From Bugulina stolonifera (Eukaryota > Bryozoa > Gymnolaemata > Cheilostomatida > Bugulidae): a stretch of DNA of 64,000 nt. Position numbers and translations under genes: made by a program. A model generated the notes under the pieces. That model had not been told where the DNA came from. It searched no databases and saw only the letters and a list, made by a program, of their open reading frames with translations. Below, piece by piece: positions 24,455 through 37,400 of the stretch (position 1 is the first letter of the stretch; each line of letters begins with the position of its first letter). The stretch covers positions 9,507,501 through 9,571,500 of the forward strand of contig OW285192.1 in NCBI GenBank assembly GCA_935421135.1. Direction: 5' to 3'.

Positions 24455-27400
24455 ATAGAGGTAACCATAGAGTTAACTCCATAGAGTTATCTCCCCTAGA
24501 GCAGGAACTCCCGTAAATTTTGCGATGCCACTTTTCATTCCTGGCGGCCATGATGTGTTGGGGTAGTTACCGTTTGTTTACATTAGTTACCTACGCGCTG
24601 CTATGATTAGTTAGTCATTTAGTTAGTAGTCCAAATTTGTTTTTGCTACCAATTAACTAAAATTTTTTGTTGCACACATATTTTCCAATTATTTCAGACC
24701 AACATAATTATTATATTTATCATATTTTGTAACTTTGATAGTAACTGCATGGTAATTGCAAATATTGTACATCAGTATATTAGTACGTCACAAAATTATT
24801 ATTACACAGCTCCTAGTTCTAGTTATTTTGGCTTTCAGTAGGCAAGTTTACTTTACTTAACAGCTGTAGCATTAAGTAACACTTTTACCTCAAATTAGAA
24901 TACAGCTAAAGCTACTGTAGTTGTTAATTGTCCTACGTCCTATGGATTATCCTGGTATCACATGATTGATAGAGTATAAATACTAATAGGTGTATTTCTA
25001 TATGTAGAACAGATTTGCAGAAGTTGCATATTACAAATAAAAACATTTATGTAGACAGACAAAACCAATTCATAACATGGAGTATAAATGCCAATATTTT
25101 GACCAAATCTATTTTAAATATTTACTGAATAAAAATAGCATAAGAACTCTTATTCAATATTTAGAAGTCACTCCTTGCCATTCTTAGGAATAAGATCAGC
25201 CAGCTCTTCAAAATTCACAGCATCAGCACAGATCAATATTCTGTCTAGTAGACCTATATTAGGAAATTGATACCAGATAAATAAATGCTTCACGCTTACC
25301 ATACATGAAACATGTTCAATGCCTACTGTCCTACCATAACAGAACAGCTATTAGTAGTTACATGATTCTTGCCAAATTGGCATCACATTATATCAGAGCA
25401 AAATAAAGTACGATTTCGATAAGACATAGATGTTGATATAGTTGATCACTCTGGATGTTACCTATGAATTAAATCCATAACAGCTCTATAATAGACGACA
25501 GAAATCTACCAAGTACATTCTCACACATATATACAAAACAACAAGCCTTAATTAAATCAAGCATCTCATTTTAACCGTGAAACCCATTTCTAATTGGAAA
25601 GCAGTTGTTACAGTTTGTGTGCACGAGTCCCATGAAAAGAGTTCATAATCATAACCTACTTGATGGGTATGATGGATGAGCACCACACATAGAGTTGTGG
25701 CAATGTGCATCGTGGTATCCAGATTTCACTTTAATCTCCAACCTATAGATGAAAAAAATCAATGCTACAACTCAACCTGCACCTATTCTATTGCAGGTAG
25801 AAAGGCTAAGAAAGTTGTGGTTAAACAAACTGTTACTAAGAAATTAAATAAACGACGTAGGCCTATAAACTTGCATAAGACTATTCAATGTTCTACATTA
25901 TAATGTTTAATGACTAATTAACAGCCCTAATAAATTTAGATTTTTTCTTCCATATCATCTTTCCTTTCAGCTATAGTTTAGCTTGAAACCATTCTAAGAT
26001 TATGCTAAGCTGGTGTAGATCTTTGATTATAATGTATTTAGGCTATTAACTGCGCTATGCAATTAGATACTACAAAGCGTCGGAATCAAACTATAGACAG
26101 GAATGGACAAAGGAAAGTTCACATCGACATCTGTGAAACAAAAGTCATAGTTTATAGATTTCTTAAATAAATTTCCTAGCAATATAAAGTTAGCCTATAC
26201 TAACATTCAAAGTAATGCTGATAGGCCTATAGCACAATTACAATAATTATAATCATAATAGGCCTATTACACTTATTATCACAAAAAAATTAATTTACAA
26301 TCACAAATATTAATATTATAAAATAATTATATAAATATAATCAATCCAATGATAAACATGTTCATGTTGATTAATAGTCTATGGAAATCACCTGAATTAA
26401 TAAAATAATAGTTAGTAGGTATAGTCACTGATCTGATGAGTGAGTGTTTTTGATCTGTGACTATTGTAATAAACTGCTAGTGAGTCGCGATCACAACTTC
26501 ACCTGATAGTATTACTATATTTACTACGTAGTAGTAGCCTATTACCATTACTATAGGTAGGTACAGCAGTGACAGTGGAGTGAGCAAAGTTAATTTAACT
26601 CAGCCTCAATCAATCAATCAATAACAGTACCGAGAGATTCCACTATAACTAGATAAATGAATGTGCTTATTAATTTTAAACAATGATACTTGCTATAACT
26701 TCTGGGCTAATTAAAATTATTATACTATTTATTATGGAGTAAATTTTTAATTTTACAACAACAATATTTCTACAATAATAATAGAATAAATAACTACTAA
26801 TAAATAAGAATTGAATTTATTTCATTGTCTTTCCAGTTCCAACTCACAGCAACCGTACTGTATTCCTACTAACCACACTGTTAGTCCAGAGAAACCCAAA
26901 GTATACTCTTGCAATTACATCAATGTTAACTATATGAGATTGTATAACTGTTGTTCCAGGAATGCCATTAGTACAACTAGCTCCATGCTCATTTCTTGAA
27001 ATAGACAGAATTGTCCGCGTGCTATTGAAAGTCCTTTATGGGTAGATAATTCTGTACAATAAGCCTATCATGTTAGCGATTAGAGATTTTAATACCCAAT
27101 AACATGCGGCTTTATTTTGGTTAACCAATCAACGCATTCACAGATTTTCTACTGATATACGCTGCCGCGCTAGTCTGTTACTAGTATTATTTGGTCGAGT
27201 AAACATTCATTCTTATTTCTCTGTAAAGTCCTATTTTACAAAGAGATTTTTAAAATCACCATCATTGTGAAAAAGCAGAGATGTTACTAAACAGTTTAGA
27301 TATAAATTGAAAACATTTTACACAAATAGTATCTGTAAATAACAGCGTTGAAAAGTTTTATGTTTTATATATAATTGTAATGGTAACTAATGTAAACAAA

Positions 27401-27550
27401 CGGACGAAATCCCCATCGCATCATGGCCGCCCGTGGGGAAAACTGGCATCAAGTGACCAATCGGCGTTTAATAGCGGAAAATTTTTGAGTTCCTGCTCTA
27501 TGGGGTGTTACCTCTATGGTTAACTCTATGGAGGTAACCATGGAGGTAAC
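24455..27550. mobile_element. 3.1-kb element with long inverted repeats, no coding sequence
   Basis: About 150 bp at the left (24455-24600) are complementary to about 160 bp at the right (27390-27550). Shared blocks, left and inverted right, are CATAGAGTTAAC, TAGAGCAGGAACTC, GGCGGCCATGATG and GTTTGTTTACATTAGTTACC. The outermost part is built of tandem GAGTTAAC/GAGGTAAC units. The interior is very AT-rich with no ORF resembling a transposase, so it depends on another element or is a deleted copy. It starts only about 235 bp from the neighbouring transposon. No target duplication was resolved. Confidence 0.7.
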
Positions 27551-27959
27551 ATTTGCTCAAAACCCAGCTACAATGGCCTCTTCTGATGAATGACATAACA
27601 TAACTACGAGTGAAGTTCCTACATATCAATGAACAGGTTCTCGACCCATTTTCAGAGATATTCACTTCTAATGATCTTCACATTGATCGTTCTTCTTAGG
27701 ACAACCGTGGATGTATAGAAATTATAACTGCATGTATTCCGAAAAAAATTTCGTTTTCTTTTAGGGAGCAAATGTGTTTTTACTTGCAATCACTCTAATG
27801 CGCACGGGCACTGTGTACTATACTCTACTGTATTAGCCAAAAGACAAAAACCAAAAGAGGCATTCTCTCATTCTGTCCCATACCTTTCCTGCTTGTTTAT
27901 GTTTCACTGTTTGGCTTTCTCTTCCCTTTCTTATTTTTAATTTTGACTATCTTTTCTAG

Positions 27960-28096
27960 TAAGCATACATGTAATTGTAGACCTGGGTATTCTGGGTTTG
28001 TGTGGTCTGAAAACTGCATAGAAGACGGCACTGTACAAGGGGATTTTACTAATCTTTTCGGGAATTTGAGGCTAAATGGCCATGAACTTGCTCTAG
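27960..28096 (+). CDS. Candidate orphan exon with EGF-like cysteine motif
   Basis: An open segment between an acceptor-like TTTTCTAG and a donor-like G|GTGAGG reads KHTCNCRPGYSGFVW followed by a single further Cys. C-x-C-x-PGYSG is the signature of the second half of an EGF-like domain. No partner exons with matching phase were found close by. It may be a real exon of a gene not resolved here, or a relic. Confidence 0.3.
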
Positions 28097-28860
28097 GTGA
28101 GGTCGGTCATATGGCATTTATTGTAATGATAATACAATGAAACTTCTTACGCCGGATAAAATCATAGAATCATGTTGTGTTGTATAGCCTACAATATAAT
28201 GGTACGATGGGTGTCGAGGTTTGTCAGTTCGTAGCGTACATACATGCTCTTCAGTCGAGTGGTAGCGAATTAGGCCGCATATTTATTACAGGAGTTCCCT
28301 TGTAGTGTCTCCGTCAAACTACCTACTGTCCTGTTTTGCAAAGAGCAATCAAATTTCCGCAGGGCATGTGACCACTTTATCAAAGTCTGTCAATGCAGTC
28401 TGCAGATATTTGCAGAACTGTTCAGTCTCACCCAGTAAATAAATAAAAATAACTAATAATCAGTTATGAGCATAGTGATAATCAGTGTCCTATTACAATC
28501 TCTCTTGCTACAGTCTCATTTGCGATCTCTGAGTGCCATCTGTTGTGATAGGGCATAGGTACCCCTTGTACAGGCTGATTAAACTATGCCCATGCTAATC
28601 ATTTTAGCTTCAGATCACACAGTGTTGTCTTACAGACTTATTCAGTTATGATATATAACCTAGGCCTATGCAACTACTTGTTTGCATGGGAACTCATACA
28701 ATGTAAGAAGAGTCTGAGATAGGCACTGCCTAAAAATGCTCTTTGGTTTGAAGCACTGCCGCAATAGCCTTGAAAATGTGTAAATTCGACGAAATTTGTT
28801 AGCAGTTAGTTGTCTGTAAACTACTACGTAGAATCTTGAACTGATTCTGCTTGTTGCTAG

Positions 28861-29030
28861 GCAGAAACCGAAGCCTCAGAGCAAGTTTTGCCTTGTTTTA
28901 CAGACTGCCAAGAACTGGTAGAAAGGATATTCAGCCATACAAGCCCTAAAGTGAGTAACACGGCGATCCATCAAGTCAGTGGAGGGGGAACTGGCTTCAT
29001 AACCCGACTACTGCTCAGCGTTCTTACTCG
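28861..29030 (+). CDS. Candidate orphan exon, unknown product
   Basis: An open 170-nt stretch lies between TTGTTGCTAG and CTCG|GTAGGT. It codes for a peptide including CFTDCQELVERIFSH and QVSGGGTGFITRLLL. Composition is coding-like, but there is no recognised family, and the phase does not match the candidate exon at 27960. Confidence 0.28.
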
Positions 29031-29825
29031 GTAGGTCACATGCTGGGGGAAGAAGCTAGTAGTTCTGCTATATCCTTGATAGAATAAGGCCTGGTTGACT
29101 GTGTCATGAAACCAATCATCTACAGCGAAACCTCTAGTCATGACTTTTGTTTATGTTTACCCCGTAAGATTTCTTCTCAAGATTGGCGAAAAAATTGCCC
29201 TGAGATTGGCTAAAACTACCTGTAATGCTAGCCCATTATTTTCAGAATACATGATGTTTATACCAATAGCATCAATAGAAGATGCAAGCATTTAGAAGAG
29301 CATAAATATAGAAAAAAGGCCCAAAACGTTCGAGCCATCCTACTGATCACGTGGTCTGGACTATTTATGTCTCATGTAGACCAAAGATGGCAAGGGTACG
29401 CTCTTTGTGCAGACTGTCAACTACTATTGCTGACCTATATTTCTCTAGCCTAAGCGTTTGACCACAGGCTGGGCGCTCGTTAAAGAGCAACGGTTTGCCC
29501 ATTTTGGCGGAAGAACTACGGCAAATAAGTATGCGCATCGTTTACTGGATAAACTTAGTATATAGAAACTTTGGTTATATGCCACTGGTGATTGGTAAGC
29601 TTTATATCAGCGTGTACAATATTGTGCTTTGCAAAAACAGTTAGGCTATGGGCCATTACATGTGATTGCAACTGTGGTAAAATAGTAGTAAAGTATGTTA
29701 TAGTTTTACAATCTACACCTATAGGTACTTGTCTCGTAAAGTGTAATAATTCAGTAATAATTGCTGAATGTTTTAGAATAACCTAACTTATAAAGTTCTT
29801 AGGGGGAGAGTTCGAGTATCAGACA

Positions 29826-32553
29826 ATGGGCAGTGTTAGTAAGTATCATTTCTCAATAGCGACTTTCCTAAAACTACTTCTTTCCTTAATATACAATTTT
29901 GTCAGATAAAAACTATGATTTTAAATATTGGAAACTGAACTGACATATCTTGATTTGAGTAGAGTATATGACTTGTATTTATTATTGCAATATCATTTCC
30001 AAACTCATAGATCGTCTAAGTATCCAATACTTACTGTATATTTACTTAGTCACATAATGTAGGCCTATACGTCTATATACTATAGCTCTAGCCAATATAT
30101 ATATAGCCAATAGTCTATATACTATAGCTCACATCATTTGTATGTGTACCTATTTACAGCTGACTCATGCTGGACAAAGGTACCTTATGCATCTATATTT
30201 GCCTTCCTTGTACTACTGGCTGGGTTTGGTTGTTTTACTGCTCCTTTCTACATCGGTCTTGATGACTTGGAGATATTCCTTCGAAGAGGTGATGCGTTTA
30301 ATCTCAACAAAGAATATGAAATTTTATGGTAACTGCTATTCGCTTACAACTTGCATGAACTTTTGCTTTTACATAGTTCCTGTAATTTAGCTGTTATATA
30401 AAACTTATTTGGAGTTATCTTATCTCAATTTTCTATGAACTACGATTGTATGAGGCAGCAACTCCTATATTGTGTGAACTTTTAATATATTGTTACTACC
30501 GTGATCAAGACGAATGTATGTAGTTGTTGTGATACATGCAGTAGGCCTACATACCATACACCCGTAGCCATAGTATGTATCTACCAGCTGTACAGGCTTA
30601 TTATAAGGATAAATAGAGTCTCTCTCTCTCCTATAGTATTTATACTCTATCTGTATATTAAGCTTGCATGTTTTACTGTGCAGGCTGGGTCAATTAAGAA
30701 TTATACTGACCGTCACTGCCATCGTCACAGCGGTTATCGGTATAATCCTGGTGTGCTTTGGAGCCCTGGCTACCGGAGCTACTCGTCGGAATGTCTACTC
30801 TGGTGCCACTTGTATTCTCGGTGGAAGATGTTCTTCTGTATTTGTAAGTATAGATCTACATCCACAATTTAATAGCGTGTTAATACCGGTGTGTTTTGGT
30901 GATAGTACTACATAGCCTGTGGGTACTTGTATTAGTCTGTTTAGGTTATAATAGCTCTAGTTCTCACCGTTACTCTCAGGTCAGAAGGACGACATTCGAA
31001 AAATATAAGTACTTGTTTTCTGTTATAGGCCAAGAAGACAACTGTGTGGTTAATATAGGACAGGCAACCTTCATAGGACATCTAATGACTAGAAATCTAA
31101 CCACTACACTAATTCATACATGCCCTCTGTGTGAATCTGTATACTAATTACTATACGCTCATAATTTTTAAACTATGTACATTACAGATGACTTTGGTCA
31201 CGTTTGTATTTAATGTGATCTGGGGAGCCGCAACGCCTGCACTTGTCATCCCAGTTTGGTTCTTTGTGATGATGAAAGGTATCTGTGAGACAGAGTATAC
31301 ATACCAGGGTAACCAACCAGGCCCTGATGGGAATGCTATGTTCTGTTTCAACCTTACAAGGATTGGTGAGTCACCCAGGCACGAGTCACATGTGCATCTC
31401 TGCTTTACTATGATTAACTGCATTGACTGCATATTATGATATTTCATTATATCACCGACTCCAGTTTGGGGGAGGAGCCCAACTCTTGGCAGCAGGGTTG
31501 TCTGGGACATGAATCTTGACCTTCAAGACTGCTGTTCAGCCACATTGCATGTGCATTGTATACATTGTGATCATGAGCCTGTAAACAAGGGGATTGTTTC
31601 ACAGCCTAATTCTCCAGAAGAACCTGCTGGAATGTTCATTCACTTCATTTTTACTCATTAGTGGTTTAACATAATAATTAGAATATGTTCCCCATTCTCA
31701 ACTTTGTCACTCTGCAGGTATATACTTTCCTGGACATTCTCCCGATCAAGAATTGAAAGACCAATTCTGGCATGGTCCAGCGATATGCTCACAGAAAGTT
31801 CTCACAGAGATGTGTACACTGGTGACCAAAGAGATACCTCTGATGTCGGCAGCTTTAGCCGGCTCGTTCCTTATGGCATTGGCTTTGGTAGGTGTGATTA
31901 CACTCTAGAAGGTGTGGTCATACTCTAGTAGGTGTGGTTATACTCTAGTAGGTGTGGTTATACTCTAGTAGGTGTGGTTATACTCTAGTAGGTGTGGTTA
32001 TACTCTAGTAGGTGTGGTTATGCTCTAGTAGGTGTGGTTATACTCTAGTAGGTGTGGTTATACTCTAGTAGGTGTGGTTATACTCTAGTAGGTGTGGTTA
32101 TGCTCTAGTAGGTGTGGTTATGCTCTAGTAGGTGTGGTTATACTCTAGTAGGTGTGGTTATACTCTAGTAGGTGTGGTTATACTCTAGTAGGTGTGGTTA
32201 TACTCTAGTAGGTGTGGTTATGCTCTAGTAGGTGTGGTTATGCTCTAGTAGGTGTGGTTATACTCTAGTAGGTGTGGTTATGCTCTAGTAGGTGTGGTTA
32301 TGCTCTAGTAGGTGTGGTTATACTCTAGTAATCTAACAAAATGGCTGACCAATGGGGTGTCATGTGCGATTGTTTCTCTTTGCAGATTTTCTTTCTTATG
32401 ATCAACATTTCAAACTATATGAGAATCAAGACAGCAAAAGAATTGACGGACTATAGAGATGCATTAGAGCAGGACACCACAGAGATGGATAATATTATAA
32501 CTAGTAGGCGGCCATTTAACAGCTCCTATGCCTCAGAGTCTGTATTGACTTAA
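29826..32553 (+). CDS. Proteolipid protein / M6-like four-helix membrane protein
   Basis: Six exons: 29826-29838, 30160-30328, 30684-30843, 31188-31365, 31718-31887 and 32386-32553. They sum to 858 nt, 285 residues, close to the 270-280 of animal PLP/DM20/M6 proteins. Four hydrophobic helices are seen: VPYASIFAFLVLLAGFGCF, IILTVTAIVTAVIGIILVCF, a third around VTFVFNVIWGAATPALVIPV, and the fourth ALAGSFLMALALIFFLMINI. The N-terminal C-x-KVPYAS entry to helix 1 and the cysteine-bearing extracellular loop 2 (CETEY, FCFN, ICSQKVLTEMC) match the M6/PLP pattern. Both termini should be cytosolic. The C-terminal tail is charged. Known family members sit in the plasma membrane and shape membranes and filopodia or myelin. 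Assignment rests on motifs and layout, not alignment. A possible polyA signal lies at 33288-33293. Confidence 0.72.
31888..32330 (+). repeat. 20-bp minisatellite at a splice donor
   Basis: About 22 head-to-tail copies of TAGGTGTGGTTATACTCTAG, varying mainly TACTC/TGCTC, begin at the donor of exon 5 (GCTTTG|GTAGGTGTG) and fill most of the last intron. The first two copies are the most diverged. There are no unique spacers between units, so this is a plain tandem array. Confidence 0.95.
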
Positions 32554-34310
32554 CTAGCTCCAGCTATCAAGTTAGTCTCCTTATTTAGCGTTATTGTAGA
32601 GTCAATATTGGGCTCTTCCACTGGTATGAACCTTACACTAATCTTGTGGTACATTGTATGACTTATCATCTTAATCATTCCAGAGCTGTAAAGTGAATTA
32701 TCTATTGTCATATTTACACCATCTGTTCAATGAACAAGTCCACCGCTACACAAAGCAGTTATTATTCAATAGAATTACTTAATATGTGATCCACACTTTG
32801 TAATTTAACTGTTTTGAGGGAAGAATTTTATATTACCATTTTACAAACATTGCAAACTTTATTTATTCAACACAAGAGTATTTTCGTCCTCTACAAATTT
32901 TACCTAATAATCCATCTGTATAGATAAGTTTTCTTTTTTCGCTTAAACATCTCTAATAATTCTACATTCCGTAAAAAAACATTCCTGGCCGCCCTGATAT
33001 CCGACCTTGACTGACACAAAAACTAATCAACCAAATACCTGAACTCTGTCAACTAACTATATATTTGTAACGCAAGATTTGCTGAGATATGATTTGATGA
33101 TATATTCATGCAGTGGAGGTCTGCTAATCATTTATCCATTCCATACACAGCATATTGTTGGTCAATGTCCTATTGGACTCCATGTTGTAATATACATGTA
33201 ATCCAAACTTAATTTTCTTGATTTGGTTTTTGTTTTCATTACTTATATAGACTTTTGATACGGTGAATATACATATTACCTTACCTAAATAAAAGAAATT
33301 ACCTAAATACCTTTACAAATTTTGTACAACATCACCTGATTCCATATCTATCTTCATCAGTAGCTACAGTAGTAGACGTGCGTGGGCCCTTGATGCTTAC
33401 ATTGCGTGGGTTTAACACGCTCAAGGTGACTGGTAGAGAACTGACCGCAAACATTGTTGATTCACCACCACTATCTAGGTTGCTAGCAGCTGTCTGTTCA
33501 CGTGCCTCGATCACAACTCTTTTATTGATTCTTTTTAATAGGAATCTTTTTGAGAACGGTATTGAGTGAATATTCCAGTAAGTGTGCAAAGTGAATACGT
33601 TGCTTCAGGGTGCCTATTTGATATTGCAAACTGCCTCACTTTCCTTTTAGTTTATTGGGGAATGACGATGCTATAATTCGCATCTAATATAAGCCTACAA
33701 GGCGTTATAACACCTGCGTTGTATCACCTTTATAATTTTCGTCCCCAAGTTAGAATAATAATTGTGAGCATACCAATAAAATGATTGCGACCTGGATATA
33801 CTGTACCTATTACACCTGTATATAGGCCTATTTGTGCATTCCGGCATAGTACATTTCATGTTTTACGACAAACGAGCTCACAACTCTAACCTCGAGCATT
33901 GGAGTCTGCCCATATATAGTCAAACTTGAGTTTGTATTCTATAATCTCTATTATTCTCTTGAAACTTGTGGCAATTCATTTCACACACCCAAAAGTAACA
34001 AATTATTACACACTCTATTAACATAGAGTAACTATAGACTATAGAGTAAGCAAAGTGTTTCATTTCGAAATGGCTCATTTTTTCGAAGTGGCTCATTACT
34101 TTGGTTCAATCCATTTCTTTAGGGCCGAAAGGTAATATGTTGATATAGCGTAGCTGTAAGCCTACAGTATCATTTATCAGTGATAAATGCCAAGATAAAT
34201 GTGTTTACAGCCTACAACCCATATGTTTTTACCCATAGCTCAAAACATAATTCAAACATTCTATTTGTACATAATATATGCACATTAAAAAGAGTAGGCG
34301 TCTCCTGTAT
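32554..34310. other. Intergenic region
   Basis: Contains the likely 3'UTR of the M6-like gene (AATAAA at 33288-33293). No convincing exon was found; overlapping open frames on both strands near 33330-33590 lack motifs or splice support. The promoter of the first EF-hand gene begins at about 34311. Confidence 0.4.
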
Positions 34311-34431
34311 CATAAACAACATAGATGACGTGTCAGTGTGATATCTTCTAGACTATATATTGTACTACATCTTATGTCTTCACTTTACAACAACCTGTTA
34401 GATATTTTGCACCTGTAGCTCATCACACAGA
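34311..34431 (+). promoter_or_regulatory. Promoter and 5'UTR of EF-hand gene 1
   Basis: From CATAAACAAC to the ATG, this is nearly identical to the sequence before EF-hand gene 2 (46029-46154). Shared parts are GATGACGTGTCAGTGTGATA, a TATA-like CTATATATTGTAC about 80 bp before the ATG, and the leader ending CTGTAGCTCATCACA. TGACGTG resembles a CRE/bZIP site. Weaker similarity reaches further up (CCATATGTT...ACCCAT). Confidence 0.65.
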
Positions 34432-37400
34432 ATGAGGTGTCTGATTGTCGCTGCCGCCCTCGTGGCTGTAGCTCTGTAAGTCTATTACTGTATCCTTTCT
34501 CTCTACTGTCCTGATCTCTACTCTTGAAGTAAAGTTTATTAGGAATCCAAAATGTAATATTTTGATGTTTCTTGCATGCACTAATTACCTTCGCTAGTTG
34601 TTTCTTGTCTAAGTGTTTTATTGAGGTTGTTTAGTAATATCGTCGCATCATGTTTTATATGATTTCTTCTAGCGCTGACATTGACCTTAAAACTTCGTTC
34701 AACTTGACAGATGCAAATAAAGATGGCGTCATTCAGAAGATCGAATTTGACACTCTATATGCCTCATTTGATGACGACGGTAAAAACGTTAGAATACATC
34801 TATTCTGTATTGATGATAGGAAATAAGAAATTGTGTACTTATTTAATCTCTCCATGATAATTCCCATTGTTGGTTGTGAGAGGAACAAATGGCAACAGAA
34901 GTCTCCATCTAGTGTGTGTTATTTATTGGTTCATTCTTTTCATTTAATATGAGAGAGTGTATTTACCTAATGTTCCCATGTAAATGGAGGTAACATATAT
35001 ATTACCGTTCTATACATAAGCACGCAACTTCTACTCTATAGGTGATAGTGTACTCAACGCCACAGAATTTGCTACCCATGCTAGTTCTGTTATGTCTCCA
35101 AATGATTCCGTCTATATATTCTATGACATGGACGCAAACAACGATCAAGATGTAGATAGTACTGAGGTGGACCACACATTCATTGCTTTTGACAACGGTT
35201 TGTATACTATAATAAATTGTTCATCATGTTATTATATAATATTACTTTACCCAATCAGGCTTTATTCAAGTCTTCTAAATTGCTCCTCATTTCAAAGTGA
35301 GACCATGTACTCGAAGGGTAACTTTTACCTTGTTATTATACTTTCGCTTTGTTATGCTTCATCGGTAGTTGTTGTCACATGATATATGCTACCACTCAAC
35401 TACAAATTATGCGAAGGTACAATGTCATCTAAGACCATGATATGATTGGTGTATCATAATTTATATTAGATGCTGACCAGCGAATAACATACAAGGAGTA
35501 CACCAATACCATGCAAGGAATCATAGATGAGTTGAAGGTTATTAAAGGACTTGCTTCTAAGCTAGATGGAATGTTTGCTGGTGCTGACGCTAATAATGAT
35601 AGTATGCTGAACCAGGATGAGCTCTTTAGTATTCTAGATGCTGCTGATACCAATGGTATGGTGTAGTCGCTAGACAAGTCTTTCTTATTCTTTCACAACA
35701 AATTTTAAATTATGTAATCATATAATGCATAAACTTATGTCTTCATATGGTGGGTTGGTTTGTTGTTTCTTCAAATTGAGTTAATTCCTTGCAGGGGATG
35801 ACGATGTTACCATGGAAGAGTTCAAGACTTTCTGGACAGCTAAAACAGGAGAACCTGTGAATAGAGCCGAGGCTCTCTTTAACAGACTGGACTTTACCAA
35901 ATCTGGTGTCTTAAGAAAAAATATAGAAGGAATATTGATCCGCAATATGTTTGATGCCAACAGTAGGGATAAATACTATCACCTTTTAGGGGACAAATAT
36001 AGTCCACATCAGTACTAAGATTATAGATGCGTGTACTCCATCTGTGCAGGATTTATCTTTAAATGCTTTTACCTGCTGCTTCCAACTTATGATGTGTACT
36101 AGTTCAGCTTATCATTTAGAAAATTCATCTGAACTAAGGTTCGTGTACGTCTGGCTGGGTGATCGTGTACGTCTGGTTGGGTGCTCATGTCCTTTTTATT
36201 AAACGGTTTGAATACCATGGTATTTTGGAGCTGGTCTAAAAATTCCTGTGATGAACTTAGAGATTGATTTAACTATTTCTTTATAACTTTTTCAGAGGAC
36301 AAGATGATCACACTCACTGAGTACAGATATGTCATGCTGTGGGTGAGTTCTACATATATCTAACTACATGTACAGTGGAACTTGCTTAATTCAACCTCGG
36401 ATAATTCAACAACTTTGTTAGTTCAAACTTTTAGCCTTGGTCCCTGCTGAGCACTATATAAATGGCTTCAAATTATTCAAACTTACCATCTTTAATTCAA
36501 GCTTCACGCAGCTTAGGCTCACACTATAATCAATTGTAATACTATTACAGCCAGCATTAGTCACCTAATAATCGTTGCTAGTAGTTAGTCGTTATTAGTA
36601 GTTACTACTGCACCATGTTTCTGCTCAGTCTAAGCTGGGAAAACCCACTGATTGCTTTACTGTTCCTTAGCTAAATGCGCTTTTATACTGTTGTTCTGTA
36701 CATGTGATGCATGTGATTATATAAAATGAAGGAATCACATAATTCAAACTCAGCCTAATTCAAACCAATTATGGTGGTCCCTTGGAATTTGAATTAAGCA
36801 AGTTCCACTGTAGTTCAAATGGAACCTAGTCGCATACTCACTCTGCAGTTGATCAATATAATATATTATATTATATCATTATACTCTTGTTATAGACTGT
36901 AATGTTGTTGATTTTATTATCAATTACTTCTGGCTTTCATTCTATAGCGTGACTATCACAATATGAATCTTTGATATAGATACACAGTGTAGCACTTGAA
37001 AAAGTGCACCAATCATTATACTAAAAGTATTAAGGTTATGTAACTGGGGTCTGAATTTTCTTTTGAAATTTCTCCCACATATTTAACCATGTCTGAAAGG
37101 GCCTGGATAGCTTTCACATGGGCTTACTATTGCTTTTTAATATGACCCTTGACCTTTTCCAAGTATAAATTCTTGTCAAATTTTTAATTGAGCCAAGAGG
37201 TGTATGGCTATTATGTTGAGCATTTTTCAAAGGAAATCGTGAAAATGTTGTATAACAATTATATAATATTAAATTTTAGCTTATGAACGAAGTTATGCAA
37301 AGTGTTAGTGGGCGTGTCCAAAGTTTGGAGACTAGAGCCAAGTATTACACGTTATTCGATAATGTGGATGTGAACGATGATGGAAACCTTGATTATAACG

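Noticed and set aside
24280..24468. Minus-strand 62-codon open frame beside the two transposons
   Set aside because: No motif or splice support, and its start overlaps the inverted repeat of the second element.
31888..32330. Possible CRISPR-like array
   Set aside because: The 20-bp units are directly adjacent with no unique spacers, and the locus is a eukaryotic intron.
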